This document shows positions 23,534-35,977 of a DNA stretch of 64,000 nt, in pieces; position 1 is the stretch's first letter, and every line of letters starts with the position of its first letter. Both the position numbers and the translations under genes were made by a program. The stretch comes from Fomes fomentarius (taxonomy: Eukaryota > Basidiomycota > Agaricomycetes > Polyporales > Polyporaceae): positions 1,203,001 to 1,267,000 of the forward strand of contig JABYQN010000009.1 in the NCBI GenBank assembly GCA_022606135.1. The letters run 5' to 3'. The notes beneath the pieces are model-generated. The model made no database searches and was not told the origin of the DNA. It saw only the letters and a program-made list of their open reading frames with translations.

Positions 23534-25389
23534 ATGGGCGGTCTCACTCCAGGACTACAGCGTGCACTCTCGGGACTTCGAGAATATGACGCGACTAGCA
23601 ACCATCTGTCTGCCCTACTCTTGTCATATCCACCACCGTTCATCTTCATTCACGATCCGGAGAATGCTCGGCTAACCACCTCTGTCATTCACACAACACT
23701 CACCAATCTCGCGGCTGAACTTCAGAATGACTTGCACATACAGTACGCCTGTTTGGACGCTATTTCTTGCTTCTCCTCTAGAATCATGTTCGACACCGCT
23801 TTGAACGCGCTCGCTGGCTGGACACCGGATTGGCAGAATGGTGCCGCAAATTGGCAGAACCAGACCGGTACGGAGAGCAGACGATTCAACGAGAACTTTG
23901 ACGCCTTCGTACACGGGATACAAGCAATTTATGAAGATACCTCAAGTCCTGTGTCGAAGCTGAACGGTAGTGGAAAGGGCAAGGGCAAGGCGAAGGAACC
24001 CACATCTCGCAGACTCCGGATGGTGTTGGTGATCGAGCGCGCGGAACGTCTCAAGGACAATTTACCTGACCTCCTTGTTCCCTTGACGAGGCTGGCAGAA
24101 CTGGTGAGTTTCAAGTTCCGCAGTCTCCCGAAATTGCTACAAAGTGCACATTCCAGTCTCAAGTGGACATCACTACTGTGTTCATATCCGAAGTGCAATG
24201 GCAAGATATACGTCCACCCCTCCGAGCATCCCCCGAGCCGTACTATATCGACGTACCTTTCTTGTCAAAAGAAGGTCAGGCATGAATATATGGGCCCATC
24301 GTCAGATTGACTAACTTCATTCTAGCTACGAGTGACCTCCTCTCGTCTTCCTTTCCCCCTGACCTCCCAGAAGGATCCAAATCAGAGAGGATCGATCCAG
24401 AAGTGTACCATCCTATCCTCAAACCGCTACACACACACTTTGTCGCGACATTGTGCAGTATTTGCTGGCCTTTCACGCACGACCCGGTCGAGCTTGCGTA
24501 CATCGCCGCAGCCCGATGGCCTGGTTTTGTGAGACCCATACTTGACGGATACCAAAAGGACCACACGGAGGAATTGATGCCACCGACTGAAGACACGCGT
24601 TTGCGTTTACTACGGCTCTACACCCCTTCTCTCACTGCAGCATTCGAGGCACTGTACCCTCGCTTATCGTACGCTACGCAATGGGCTCGTGTACATGCAC
24701 CGCCCCAAGATCTGCTCGTCATACCTCCAGGACGGGCGCCCGAAGCGCTCATCGCTCAAGCAGTGACGAATGCAGCCGCCCTGAAGATGACTGACGATAG
24801 TATTGTGGAAACTGGAATCGAAGCCCTTCCACGCATGGCCAAGTTCGTCCTGATCGCTGCCTTCCTGGCGAGCACGAATCCTGCACGAAGTGACCTGCGG
24901 ATGTTCGGGCGTGGACTGGACGAACGAAAGAGGCGACGACGCAAGGTAGGGACACCGCGGAAACCGAAACCAGGGACATTTGGAACCGCCGTCAAGATTC
25001 CACAACGTCTCCTAGGACCTACCACGTTCCCTCTTGACAGGCTGGTCGCAATGTTGGGTGTGCTGCTAGAGGAGAACGATGCTGAGAGCCGACCTGTGGC
25101 GCCACAGTACAGTTTGCCTGGGGAGTACACAGAGATGGAGATAGCAAGGGTGGCGTTGTATGCGAGCGTACGTCTGTGTATTCATCTGTGATGCTATATT
25201 CGCTCACCAGTACAGATGCTATGACAGATTGTGGAACTTGCTAGTATGCGGCTGCTCGTTCGAACGTCTCCTCCAGATCGCTTGGACGGTATCCAAACTT
25301 TCAAATGTGGCATCGGGTTCGAGCTCGCGGTGAAGCTCGCGAGAGGTTTGGGTATCATTCTCAACGATCTCATGTACGAAGTGGTATGA
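23534..25389 (+). CDS. ORC5: origin recognition complex subunit 5
   Basis: Four exons: 23534-24103, 24157-24274, 24326-25167 and 25228-25389, all in phase; 563 aa (584 if the ATG at 23471 is used). The ATPase-like N-terminal half contains PPPFIFIHDPENARLTTSV where ORC5 has its nucleotide-binding loop. It then has MVLVIERAERLKDNLP as the Walker-B-like strand, and QVDITTVFISEVQWQDIRP followed by PYYIDVPFLSK, typical ORC5 phrases. The C-terminal half has the winged-helix region ending LARGLGIILNDLMYEV. It acts in the nucleus as part of the ORC complex that marks replication origins and loads MCM. The canonical Walker A Lys-Thr/Ser is not present. A basic RKRRRRKVGTPRKPKP patch near residue 440 is a likely nuclear signal or insertion. 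Confidence 0.93.
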
Positions 25390-25923
25390 GCAATGCTATC
25401 TGTTGTATCACTAGCAAATTGGGATCGTGACATGAGAACTATCCCGTGTTGGCACAGTTACCCGCATGGAGATACCTGGAGAACTGACCCATATATTATG
25501 ATCTGTAGGTGGCTCGCACCTCGTCGCAGGGACGAAGACCGTTGTATCGCGCGCGGTGTCTCCGAGCGCGCTATTGTATTCAAGTAAGAATGCAGTGGCC
25601 AAAGCATTTCCGCGCCTACATAAGTCTGGTGCGTAACTACCCATCTGCCCGCTAATGCATCTATTTGAGCCACCGGGGTCAATTCTGCTCTACCTAATCA
25701 CGCTTATTGTATCTAACTGGTGACCATGCTTACTACGTGGTATCGAACTGACTACCGGCAAGCAGAATAACAAGCAGAGGTACCGATGAACGACGAACGT
25801 CTACATGAAGCCCGACGCACCTCGAATTAGACATAAAAGCGAGGAAGCTCATGCTACCTTAGAATACATCCCTTTTCCGCATTCACAATTTCCTTAACCT
25901 CGCCTAGATTCTTTGCAAGCACA
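25390..25923. other. intergenic, promoter of chitinase 1
   Basis: Contains the TATA-like element at 25832. No other feature is recognised. Confidence 0.5.
25832..25839 (+). promoter_or_regulatory. TATA-like element of chitinase 1
   Basis: CATAAAAG lies about 85 bases before the ATG at 25924 and is followed by a pyrimidine-rich leader. Confidence 0.45.
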
Positions 25924-28109
25924 ATGAACCTTCCTAGGACTCTCCACTCCCTCCTCGCCTTCACTGCACTCGCTCTGAGTGTGTTTGTTTACGCCAATGC
26001 ATTGCAGGTCCCGCCGCACCACGTCAGCGCGAGGAACGACGTGGCGGCGCGCAGAGGCTCGCATCTGTTCTCCACACGCGATGACAATACGACCGACACT
26101 ACCAATGCACCAAAGGTGCAGTTTGCATACTATGTGGACTGGTACGTAGCCTGTACACCCTGCATTTCAACATACGTAGCTGATGCGGGACTCGTACTCC
26201 TAGGGGTACTTACTCTTTGAACTTCCGTATGTTGCATATTGGAATTGCATATCATGATTCACAATCCCGGATCTGACTGCTTGTCTCACAGAGCCGGCTG
26301 ATATCAACCCAAGCACGTTGACCCATATCTTGTACGCCTTCGCGAGGGTGAACGCCTCTGACGGCCACATCTCGCTCAGCGATCCGTACGCCGATGAGCA
26401 GGTACGTCTTCTCTCATTGTCCTCAGCACGTCTCCCTCTCACGGCGGACTCTGCAGAAAACATTCCCTGGGGATTCCGCCAGTGCGTGGAACGATAACAA
26501 GAACCTATACGGCCTCCTGAAACAGGTATGCCAACTGTGCAACGATACCTGTGATACACACTGACGCTCCTGCGTCCCTCTCACCTCTCAATCCGCCTCA
26601 CTGCAGCTCTACATCCTGAAACTAAACAACCGCCACCTGAAACTCCTGCTCTCGATCGGCGGGGCAACGTACTCCACGCCGGCCGCGAACCCGACGTTCA
26701 ACTTCGAGTTCGTCGCGAACGCGACCTCGCGCGCGACGTTCGTGTCGGACGTGGTGCAGGTCATCAAGGACTACGGCTTTGACGGGATAGATATCGACTA
26801 TGAGTTCCCGGACACAACGGCGCTCGCTGCGGGCTTTGCGGACTTGTTGACGGAGACGCGTAAAGGGTTGGATAATCTGAAGGAGAAGAAGCAGGATGCG
26901 ACGCCGTATTTGCTTACCGTGCGCACAGTCCCTCTCCTACTTAAGTTTGTTTTCAGGAGCTAACTGCGGACGTGTCTCGCGCATATAGGCTGCTGTATCG
27001 TCGGGGTCAAGTGCGTACTCGATGTTGGATGTGAAGAAGATGGACGCCGCACTAGACTATTGGAACCTGATGGTATAACTCCAGCGTCGCTTTTTGTTAC
27101 CCATTGAACTCACCAGTTCTCAATCCCCGCTAGGCTTACGACTACGCCGGCGCATGGTCGAACATTGTGAGTGTCTTACTTGGAGCAATATTTCGCGGCG
27201 CACAGCCGACTGATGAGCATGCACCGTCAGACTGGCCATCAAGCAAATCTCTACGGAGGAAATATCTCGACCGACCAGGCCATCAAGTGGTACACCCAGC
27301 ATGGCGCCACCGCACACAAGATCAACCTCGGCATCCCGCTTTACGGCCGCATGTTCAACGGCACGGACGGCCTCGGCAAGCCGTTCACCAACGCAGTAAG
27401 TCCTCTTTCTTTCCCCTCCCTCCCACTGCCCAAGTAGAGTCTCCTCAGTTCAGATATGAACGTGACTGACGCTCTCATCCTCGATCCTTGTGCGCAGACG
27501 GGAGACTCCCCGGGGTACTTTTACAAGGACCTGCCGCACCGGGGCGCGAACGTGACGGAGGACAAGGATAACGGCGCTAGCTACTCGTACGACGCGGCCC
27601 ACCGCGAGTTCGTCTCCTTCGACACGCCCGCCATCGCCGCGATCAAGGCCAAGTACGTGCAGGACCAGGGCCTCGCCGGGTCCATGTTCTGGGATGTGAG
27701 TGCCAGTACCACCTGCTGTGCTACCGGTTCGTGGTGAACAGACACTAACGCATCGTCGATGATGCTGTAGCTCTCGTCAGACAAGAACGCGTCGGACTCG
27801 CTCCTAGCGGTGACTGCCAAAGTATATGGGGCGAGTCTTGACCGGACGGAGAATCACGTCAACTTTCCGGACAGCAAGTGGGAGAATATCCGAAACAATA
27901 TGGGGATGGGCGTCGTGGTTCCAAGCTCCGAATCTTCGAGTGCTCCCTCGAGCACCAGTACCAGTGCTAGCACTAGCGTCGCCACCTCCACAGTGTCCTC
28001 CACCGCCGCCTCTACACCCTCCGCATCGGCTGCAACGATCTCTGTATCTGGGTTTACCTCGTTATCTGCAATCTCCTCCGCCTCCGCTTGCGCTTGCGCA
28101 ACTTCGTAG
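25924..28109 (+). CDS. GH18 chitinase 1, with Ser/Thr-rich tail
   Basis: Ten exons: 25924-26141, 26204-26226 (23 nt), 26292-26401, 26457-26525, 26607-26918, 26989-27072, 27134-27166, 27231-27395, 27498-27695 and 27771-28109; 516 aa. A signal peptide covers residues 1 to about 27. The GH18 barrel runs from VQFAYYVDWG to the LAGSMFWD strand. The catalytic DGIDIDYE (Asp199-Glu206) matches DxxDxDxE, with Glu206 as acid/base. The SxGG motif is SIGGATYS, having Ala where chitinase 2 has Trp. The last ~70 residues are almost pure Ser/Thr/Ala, probably O-glycosylated, with no chitin-binding module. A secreted or wall-attached endochitinase acting on chitin for wall remodelling or mycoparasitism is likely. 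Intron layout parallels chitinase 2 at 39084. Confidence 0.94.
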
Positions 28110-28365
28110 GCGGCACGACGCGTCAGGACCAACGCGACCTATCAAACGTGCGCTGGTACGCACTGGGGAAGACTCCTCCGATACGGACTTATGTTGTTAA
28201 CATTCAGACACGGATCAATGATGCTGGTCGCACGCAGGATTAGGCTACAGGGACACAGGATGACTCGTATACCAGCTATCGATGTATTCTACAGAAAGCA
28301 AGTTCTTCCGGATGGTCATGAACAATTGACCGTCTTACAAGTTGGCGGTCAACGTCAGATTGTCT

Positions 28366-29316
28366 TCAGGATTCCTGGTGACTCGCGCTCGCCGCTGCTC
28401 GTCCGGCAGCCGCATCGTGGTCACGATGCTTGAGTTCCTCCTTCGCTTGAGCCATTTCGTCTTCTGTGGGGAACGCGGCGAACCAATCTTGAATTTTGTC
28501 GATAGGTGCTTCGAGGAAGCTGAGCAGTGTCTCAGCTGGGGGTTTGTTGGGGATGGAGGGGTGTGTCCTGGATGGGAAGCAACGTGTCAATCAAAGTAAC
28601 GAATCGGGTGGGATTCGGAGAGACAGGCTTGGGCTTACCTGGTTGGAACTAGCTTTTTCGTCTTTTTGAAGCTCTGCGCGGCTTGCTTGCTTGCCTCAGT
28701 ACCGATAATTGGCTCGAGGAGGGGCAAATCTTTGATTTCCTCGTCGTCATTGTGATGGTGTAAAGACTCCATGACTTGAGTAAGAACGCAGTGGTGGTCT
28801 TCGCTGCCTGGCTGGAGAGACTCCAGCTTATATAGGTTGCGCTTTACTTCCTGCGTATCGCAATATTTGGTATTGGGGACCGCTGTAGGGGGGAAGAACG
28901 CACCTGATGTTCTTCACGGTCGTGATCAGCGAGTTTCCTACCCTTTTCGCCGAGGTGCTTCTCCATGAGTGGGTAGACGACAATCTCCTCCCCTACTGCA
29001 TGTCGTGCAATCTCCCAGGTCAGCTGGCGGGCCCACCTGGTCTGCGCATCGATGTCGCCAAGCTTGTGAGCACGCTTGTATTGGTCATGGTACTCGTACA
29101 TCTGCAATGTAGGTAGATGACGTTGAACTCTGTTTCACCATTTTATGGGATGATAAGACAGAGCCAACTGCATTGGCGACGTACCTCCTCATGGTCATCC
29201 TTGATTGCCTGAAACAGTGTAGAGATGGTTTTGGCACGAGCAAGTTGCGATAAGCCGAATGAAATTGGAGCAGAGCGAGGAACGTGGGATGCAATACGGC
29301 ACGCAGGTTGAAGCAT
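28366..29316 (-). CDS. hemerythrin/HHE cation-binding domain protein
   Basis: Four exons: 29316-29185, 29101-28904, 28850-28639 and 28567-28366; 247 aa. The start gives a basic, Ser/Arg-rich leader (MLQPACRIASHVPRS) that looks like a mitochondrial presequence. The four-helix HHE domain follows: AIKDDHEEMYEYHDQY, then WEIARHAVGEEIVVYPLME, then DREEHQEVKRNLYKLE and MESLHHHNDDEEIKDLPLLE. The His and Glu residues needed for a di-iron site are all present. A C-terminal extension holds Pro- and Ala-rich sequence. Fungal members are proposed to bind iron or oxygen and are linked to stress, but this protein's role is not established. Confidence 0.92.
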
Positions 29317-30141
29317 CTGACTATAGAAAGCGAGGAAGAAATTATGTACGGTGTGTGAGCAGCTCCAATAGCCTGCATGACCGCATTGTCGTTGCAAACA
29401 TTCTGACGATGACGTCGTCAGTCCGAGTCGCAGGTCTTGGGCGTCTGCTGATCGGTTTCGCCCTGAATCGCCCTATGTAGAACGATCGAGATCCAATCGG
29501 GAAGTGGTTGCTCTCCCCATTGGGTACTTCCTCAGCTGCGCGCCGTCAAGTTCACTGGCAAGTACTCGCCCTTGAATTTCGAGCTCAAGCTAGCTGTCTT
29601 CGGCTCGCCTGAACACATGATATTGAATATTCAGTAGCTATGCTTATTGTCTGCTTGCGGTGAAGAGGCTTAACAGGCGAGGAATAGCAGTACTAATAGC
29701 GAATCTGAGCCTGAGCACAATCGGCAGAGACTCGGAAAATCGACTTGCCAGAGAACCGAACCCCTCGTTATTATACGAGGACTATAGCCTGATCACCGTT
29801 GCTGTAGACGTCATTGAGACTGCCCACTGCGCTACATACGAGATCGCGACTACGCGTTATATTTTCCTGCCGTCCATGTTTTTATTCGTCCCGAATCATG
29901 CAAATCCAATATACAGTCTTACATAGGTCTCCGGGCATATTATCTGAGCAAGGAATCATGGACTGCTCCGTACTCTCTGAGAGAGACAGCCGTATCGTTG
30001 TCGGTTCATGCCACATTCGGAATCGAGTATATCCCGCAAAGCGTAGGAGGCGCCCATTAAGCGACAAGAACTCGCTGAGTTGATTTTCGACTCGTGCTCA
30101 CCGTCGACCACGACGAGCACACGCTCCTCGTCGTCGCCAGC
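29317..30141. other. divergent intergenic region
   Basis: Lies between divergently transcribed HHE and F-box/WD40 genes. No gene or clear TATA box is recognised. Confidence 0.5.
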
Positions 30142-33100
30142 ATGCCTCCCGCCGCGCCATCCGAGACCCCTACACGGTATACACGCGTATCATCGCGTTC
30201 GACAGCGGCTGGTTCGTCGTCGACTGGTATCATCAAGCCGCGCTCGTACTCGACTGCATCGCTGGCCAGCAACCTCAGCGGTGTCACCACAATTGTTCCC
30301 GACCGCAAGAGTACGAATGGGTCCCCCAAGACCGCCGACTCCCGCTCCCCAAATGCGACGCCAGTTCCTCCAGGCCAGCAGGCTCGGCCCCGAGTCTTGC
30401 CAGGAGGCTGAGTGCGGCCAACAACTCGCGTCGGATCTCAATGCCCACTCCCCCCACGTCCTTCCTTAACCCTAGTATGTCCACATCGAGTGTCTCCTCC
30501 TCCCTGAGCAAGTCCACCACCACCCCGTCGCGTCAGAACAGCGTGCCTATGCCGCGTAAGGGCCCTTCCGCCCCGTCTGTCGCAGCCTCACGTCGTAGTG
30601 TTCGGTCCGTTGCAGTGTCGCTCTTCACATCCGAATCCGAGACACAGGTCAACTCGAAGACGGTGCCGGCTACTCCTCGAACACGCGCCATGTCCACGCC
30701 CTTCACGCCTTCCAGTGTTAAGTCCCCATCCAAGTCCCCTTCCAGGTCGCCCGGCCCTGCTGCAGCCATGAATGCACCAGACGACGCCAAGTCAATTATG
30801 GTCACTCCGAAGTCCACTCCGAAGAGCACACCCGTGAAATCTCAGAGAACGCCGACATCCAGGCCATCTCCTTCGCCCAAGGTCACCCCTAGCAAGGCGA
30901 GCACCCCCGGACGGACAGTCAAGGACGACTTCAGTCCAAGCAATCTCCGCAATCGGCAGGCTTCTGGCAGTAGTGGAGTCCTTGAGTCGCCCTCAATCAT
31001 GCTGACCTCGGAGGACGAGCCCTTCTGGGACGGAGACGACATGACCTTGGAAATGGTGACTGACGTCAATGACGGCGAGGTCGATGAGGATGTATGCTCT
31101 TTTCCCTTATACTGCTACTCGGTGCGCCATGACTAATGTGTGCGTAATCGCGCAGATGCAAAACGCGCTTGAAGGCGTCCATGGTCTTCACCTGCGCAAG
31201 CTACTACACTATAAGCGACTGCTTGAACGTGCCCAGGCCTCTTCAGCCGCACAGCTTCACGCGCTGCAGGCCGAGGTACGCATGCTGCGCGAACGCGAGC
31301 GCCAACAGGAGAACGGGAACCCCATGCGCGACCCTGACGACGAAGGCTACTGTGTCTGCGGCGGCAAGAAGAGGAAGGGCTACTGGAGCGGGTATCGTGG
31401 GAGCGAGGACGACGGGATTGGTGGTGAGGTCGACCTTGCTACCGTCCTACGCGGGGATGGAGGCGGTGGCTTCAACGAGATCGAGGTTCGGAGGGTCGTG
31501 CGTGGGTTGAGCAGGGACGATCGGATGAGACTGTGAGTACTATTTCGTGATCCACTTCTCACTTTCACTGACTGTATGATGAAGAATCGCAATCATCCTC
31601 GACTCCTGCATGCCCGGAGACATCCGTCTCCAGATCCTCTTGCTCGAGAAGTACGCGAAGTCGACGTTCGACATCATCGGCAACCTCGCGCCTGACCTGG
31701 CGCTGAAGGTGTTCAAGTTCCTCACTGTCAAGGAGCTCCTCGCGGCCGAGCCCGTGTCGAAGAAATGGCAGGAGGTCGTGCACCTGCCCGTGCTCTGGAG
31801 GTACCACTGCCTACGTATTACCGCAATGGACCCGGTACCAGTGCGGCCGCCTGCGAAGCCCGAAGGATGGTTCGTGTGCTTCCTCCCCATCTCAATTGAT
31901 TCTCAATACTGATTCGCGTGGTTCTCACTTCTGTGACGTTAGGGAGCCGCTGTACCGCTCGCTCCATCACCGCGAATCCAACTTCCGGAACGGCCTTGCG
32001 CAGAGCGTGCGCTTCCTCAATGGACACACGAACTACTGCACGACACTGCTCCTACGCGGTACGTCCTACGTGCTTCTATCGTTGACCTAGTGCTAAGGCG
32101 GCGGCGGATAGGGAAGCGTCTCATCAGTGGCTCATACGACGAGACGATCCGGTTCTGGGATATCGAGACTGGAGAATTGAAGAAGTGTCTACAGGTCAAG
32201 AAGCCTGTCAGCTGTGTCGACTTCCTTGCGGATGAAGGTGTGTTCAATTTCTCGGTCATCGCGACACTACTCACGCCCTGTCCGCCTTGTGTCCTACAGA
32301 GGTCTTCGTAGTCGGCTTCCACGACGTTGGGTAAGTCGTCTTGACCCCCGTTCTCCCTTACGTGTTGACACATCTATTGCAGACGTGTCCACCTCTACTC
32401 CTCCCTCACCTTCACTCCACTGCAGCAGCTTGCTGGGCATCTGAACGGTATTCGTGCGGTCGCATTGTCTTCTAAGAACCTGGTCTCCGCAGGTGCCGAC
32501 AAGGCGCTCGTATGCTGGGATTGGCGCGCGGGAACGAAGATCGTGCGCTTTGGTCAGCAGACGACAGTCAACATTGGCGTGCAGATCATTGGCTCTGGCA
32601 GTGCGCGTGGGGAGGATGAGGGCGAGCGGGTCGTCAGTGTCACTATTGATGGCATCGTCCGAGTGTTCTCGATTAGTGGGTGGATCTTTTCCTGGCATGT
32701 GCCAGCACGATTGACGTGTTTCGCGCACAGAGCGGAGAGAGATGGTGTCGCAGTTCAAGCTCAGCGAGCTGGGTGGTGGAGACCCGGTACTGAACGCAAA
32801 GTTGATGCAAGTCGGACGCGCTCCGGACAACATGCTCCAGTGAGTGCTTCCTCGACCTTCCTCGTCTTCTCCTTCTTGAGCATGACCTGGAACCATAATA
32901 GATGGTTTGCGGCCAAGGGCACACAGATGACTGTACGTTTTAGCACGTTAGGATGCTCCTGTCGAGACTAAGGTGTTTGCAGTGCGCCACGAAGTCCGTC
33001 ATTCTCCACCTCCAGTGGACGGAAGAGGAAGAGGCGCCTACAACAGCAGTCTCCCTGGCCTCAGACTCGACGAGGCCCGCAACACCGCTCACACCAGGAG

Positions 33101-34064
33101 GTGCGCTCAGCCCAGGACCAGCACCGCGCCTGCGCACCGTGTCCTCGCTCTCTCGCTCGACGTCGTCTGTCTCCACTCCTCAGCGTCGCGGCTCACTCCT
33201 GTCGTCATCGACGTCGAAGAGCCTGCTCGGTCCAGGGAGCGCAGGCTCGAGATCACGGCTCTCCCTCAACATCTCGAGCGGACCTATGACACCTGTGTCT
33301 ATGACTGGCTCTCCACGCACGGGTACTCCTGTTTCTGCGTTTGGTCAATCGCCGTTCGCCATCCGCTTCGGCCGCGCGGCAGTGCTCACTGCTCCGCCCA
33401 AGCTCGTCGCTGTCGTCGATACGCCCGATGTTGCGGTGGGTGCAGTTGACCCGAGGAAGAGGCGAGTTGTGACTGCTACACGGTTCAGTACACGTGCTGG
33501 GGCTACGCGGACAGTGAGCGCTCATACTATATCTTCGGGATTGTGTTCACTAAGGCTGATCGGGCATCGTAGCTGTACATGTCTCAGCACCGCGACAAAG
33601 AGGAGGTGGCAAAGGAGGCGGCCGAAGATAGCGACAGCAGCGATGGACAGAAGTCGGAGGGCCCGCGCACACCCTCGCCCGAGGTCGATTTGGATACCGA
33701 CATCCTCCCTGTTACTGGCGCGTGGGCCGCGCTCGCAAACGCAGATACCGTCTCTGCGCCTGGGATCAAGGGCGTGCTTGGGCGTTTGCCGAACAAGTTC
33801 CAGGGCTTGGCGACCCCAGAGAAGAACCCGATGTCGATGCAGCTGAGCCATGAGGAAGTCGTGGTTGGGTGTGCGGATGGCACCATCTAGTGCGTTCTAC
33901 TTTCGTTGCCGGTTTTGCCGTCCAGAGCCCCTTGCTTATTGGCGTTGTGCAGCGTGATGAGTTTCGTTGGATATGACTACCATAAGGAGAGGGAGCGACA
34001 GCCTAGTGACGAGTGGCAGTCCCTCACGGACGAGGAGCTGCCGACTGGAGACGACGGCCTCTAA
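30142..34064 (+). CDS. F-box/WD40-repeat protein, 1068 aa
   Basis: Thirteen exons: 30142-30310, 30382-31091, 31156-31532, 31585-31869, 31943-32058, 32112-32237, 32300-32330, 32383-32675, 32731-32839, 32902-32932, 32983-33513, 33573-33889 and 33953-34064. The first intron is inferred from a forced frame change. Residues 1-300 are Ser/Thr/Pro/Lys low complexity. About 310-350 is a coiled coil. About 450-495 is the F-box ([28 protein letters not shown]). From about 525 WD40 repeats start ([48 protein letters not shown]) and are interrupted by a Ser/Thr/Pro insert (about 760-900). It is probably the substrate receptor of an SCF ubiquitin ligase; the substrate is unknown. Many SP/TP sites suggest phosphorylation control. 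Confidence 0.92.
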
Positions 34065-34739
34065 CGAAAGGGAACGCAAACGGAACGACGGTCGCGTCAC
34101 ATTTTTACACAAAGGACGACTGGATTGGCGTTCGCATGTTACGGTTCACATTCATCATCAGCTATCTATCCTCCCCTCGCGTCCTTGATTCCTGTCTTTC
34201 TGTTTTCGTCGCTTTGCTAAAAACCCTCCAACTCCAACTAAGTATCGACGCACTTGTGTTTCCTCTGTCGCAGCTTCTTACTTATGCACCCTCCTTTTGA
34301 TGACGACTTGGCTCCATGTGGTATTGGTTTATCTTAGACCTTCCTTAGTCTCGGAACTCTTAGCTCCCATTTTCCAGATGCCCGAAGAAGGGATACCAGC
34401 AGTAATCCCCTTGCCTTCTACAATGCAGATGTTTTTCCGATCAACGTAATGCATGTATGTTATCAGTATCCACCCAGGCTTGCATGCGTACAGCTTCCCG
34501 CCTTTAAGGGACAATTCGATGCACGACTCGTATACAGTATACTGACGGTTGGCGGTCACATGACCGTGTTGGAGGACGCGACGGCCGCGTGTACGGCATT
34601 GCACCATCCATAACCTTCGCTCTCACCCACGTCAAATATAACTCCCCGTTGCCCCAGTCTTGTGCGCAGGCGCATCTTGCCTCCACTCCACAACGACCCA
34701 TAGTCTCGACGCGTGACATTGAGTGTTGTAAACCGCGCA
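34065..34739. other. intergenic
   Basis: Probably 3' UTR of the F-box/WD40 gene and the promoter of the aldo-keto reductase. No further feature is recognised. Confidence 0.5.
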
Positions 34740-35977
34740 ATGCCTTGGGAACTGATCAAACTCAACGACGGTGAGTGGAACGTACTTCAAAATAAGGTTT
34801 TGGTGTTTCGTAGATCGAACAGAGCTGACAAATCGCGTTTGTCTGTAGGGACGAGCATTCCCAGCATTGCGTATGGGACGTGGACGCTGGGCACCGGCGA
34901 ACAGACCTCGGCATGGGTCGACCAGGCTATCTCTGTAGGGTTTGCGCACATTGGTACGTAGAAGACTGTGCGCGGTTTGCGGAGAAGCACGACTCATACT
35001 CGTCTGTACGTAGACACGGCGCAGGCCTACAGGAACGAGGAGGAAGCCGGCAAGGCGATTCGTGAGAGTGGTCTCGCGCGCGAAGATATCTACATCACTA
35101 CCAAGTTCTCTGGAAGAGACGGCCTCGGCATTGAAGAGTCGATCCAAAATAGTCTCAAATTCGTGCGTCTAGATTGGTCGAGGGAGGGAAACCGTTGGAT
35201 CACCGTACTTATGCCACTTTGCGATCCTCCTACAGCTTGGCGTCAAGTATGTAGACTTGTACCTCATCCACTCTCCTCGGCTTGCCACTCCGGACATCCC
35301 CACGGCATGGGCGAAGATGGAGAAGCTCAAAGCAGATGGCCTTGTCAAGAGTATCGGCGTGAGCAACTTTGGAGTCGCTGAGCTGCAGACCCTCGTCAAC
35401 TCCGCAAAGGTGTTGCCTGCGGCAAACCAGGTAATCACCAGACAATGCCTTGATCAATTTGTCACTGACCATGACACGAATGTTCAAAAGATTCTGATTC
35501 ACGCGTACAACTTCCATGAGCAAATCCCCACCATTGAGTTCGGGAACAAGTACGGCATTGTCAGCGAGGCCTACAGCGCCCTCATTCCGATCACCCGTCG
35601 TCCCGGAGGCCCTGTCGACAAGCCCTTGAACGATATAGCAGCTCGCTTGGATGCTAAGCCCGAACAGGTTTTGCTTGCGTGGGCCAAGTCCAAAGGCGTC
35701 GTGGTGGTCACGTCGAGCACGAAGAAGGAGCGAATGGAAGGCTACATCGCCGCAGGAGACCTTGGTGCGTGATATGCTGCCCGCACGTACTCTCTTATGA
35801 ACTGAGGACCATCCTACAGCCCTCACCGCGGATGATATCGCCGCGATCGACAAGGCTGGCGCGAAGGGCGCGCAGCAACAGGGTGTACGTGCCTTCGTCC
35901 GTCGGGTTGCTGTGGTCGCCCTGTCGGCTGCCGTTGCAATTGGTGTGTGCGGATACTTTGGAATTGACATCCTTTGA
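34740..35977 (+). CDS. aldo-keto reductase with C-terminal membrane tail
   Basis: Six exons: 34740-34770, 34849-34953, 35014-35162, 35236-35430, 35491-35764 and 35820-35977; 303 aa. The AKR barrel shows all four catalytic residues: Asp46 and Tyr51 (DTAQAYRNE), Lys76 (ITTKF) and His107 (YLIHSP). IGVSNFGV and an NADPH-site-like VVVTSSTKKER also fit. It should reduce aldehydes or ketones with NADPH; the substrate cannot be told. Unusually, after the expected end (LTADDIAAIDKAG) the frame continues with a basic stretch and about 20 hydrophobic residues (RRVAVVALSAAVAIGV) and stops eight residues later. That is typical of a tail anchor into ER or outer mitochondrial membrane. The tail lies in the last exon with no frameshift. 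Confidence 0.93.

Noticed and set aside
30094..30141. Upstream extension of the F-box/WD40 protein
   Set aside because: It begins at a GTG codon; the first ATG in this frame is 30142.
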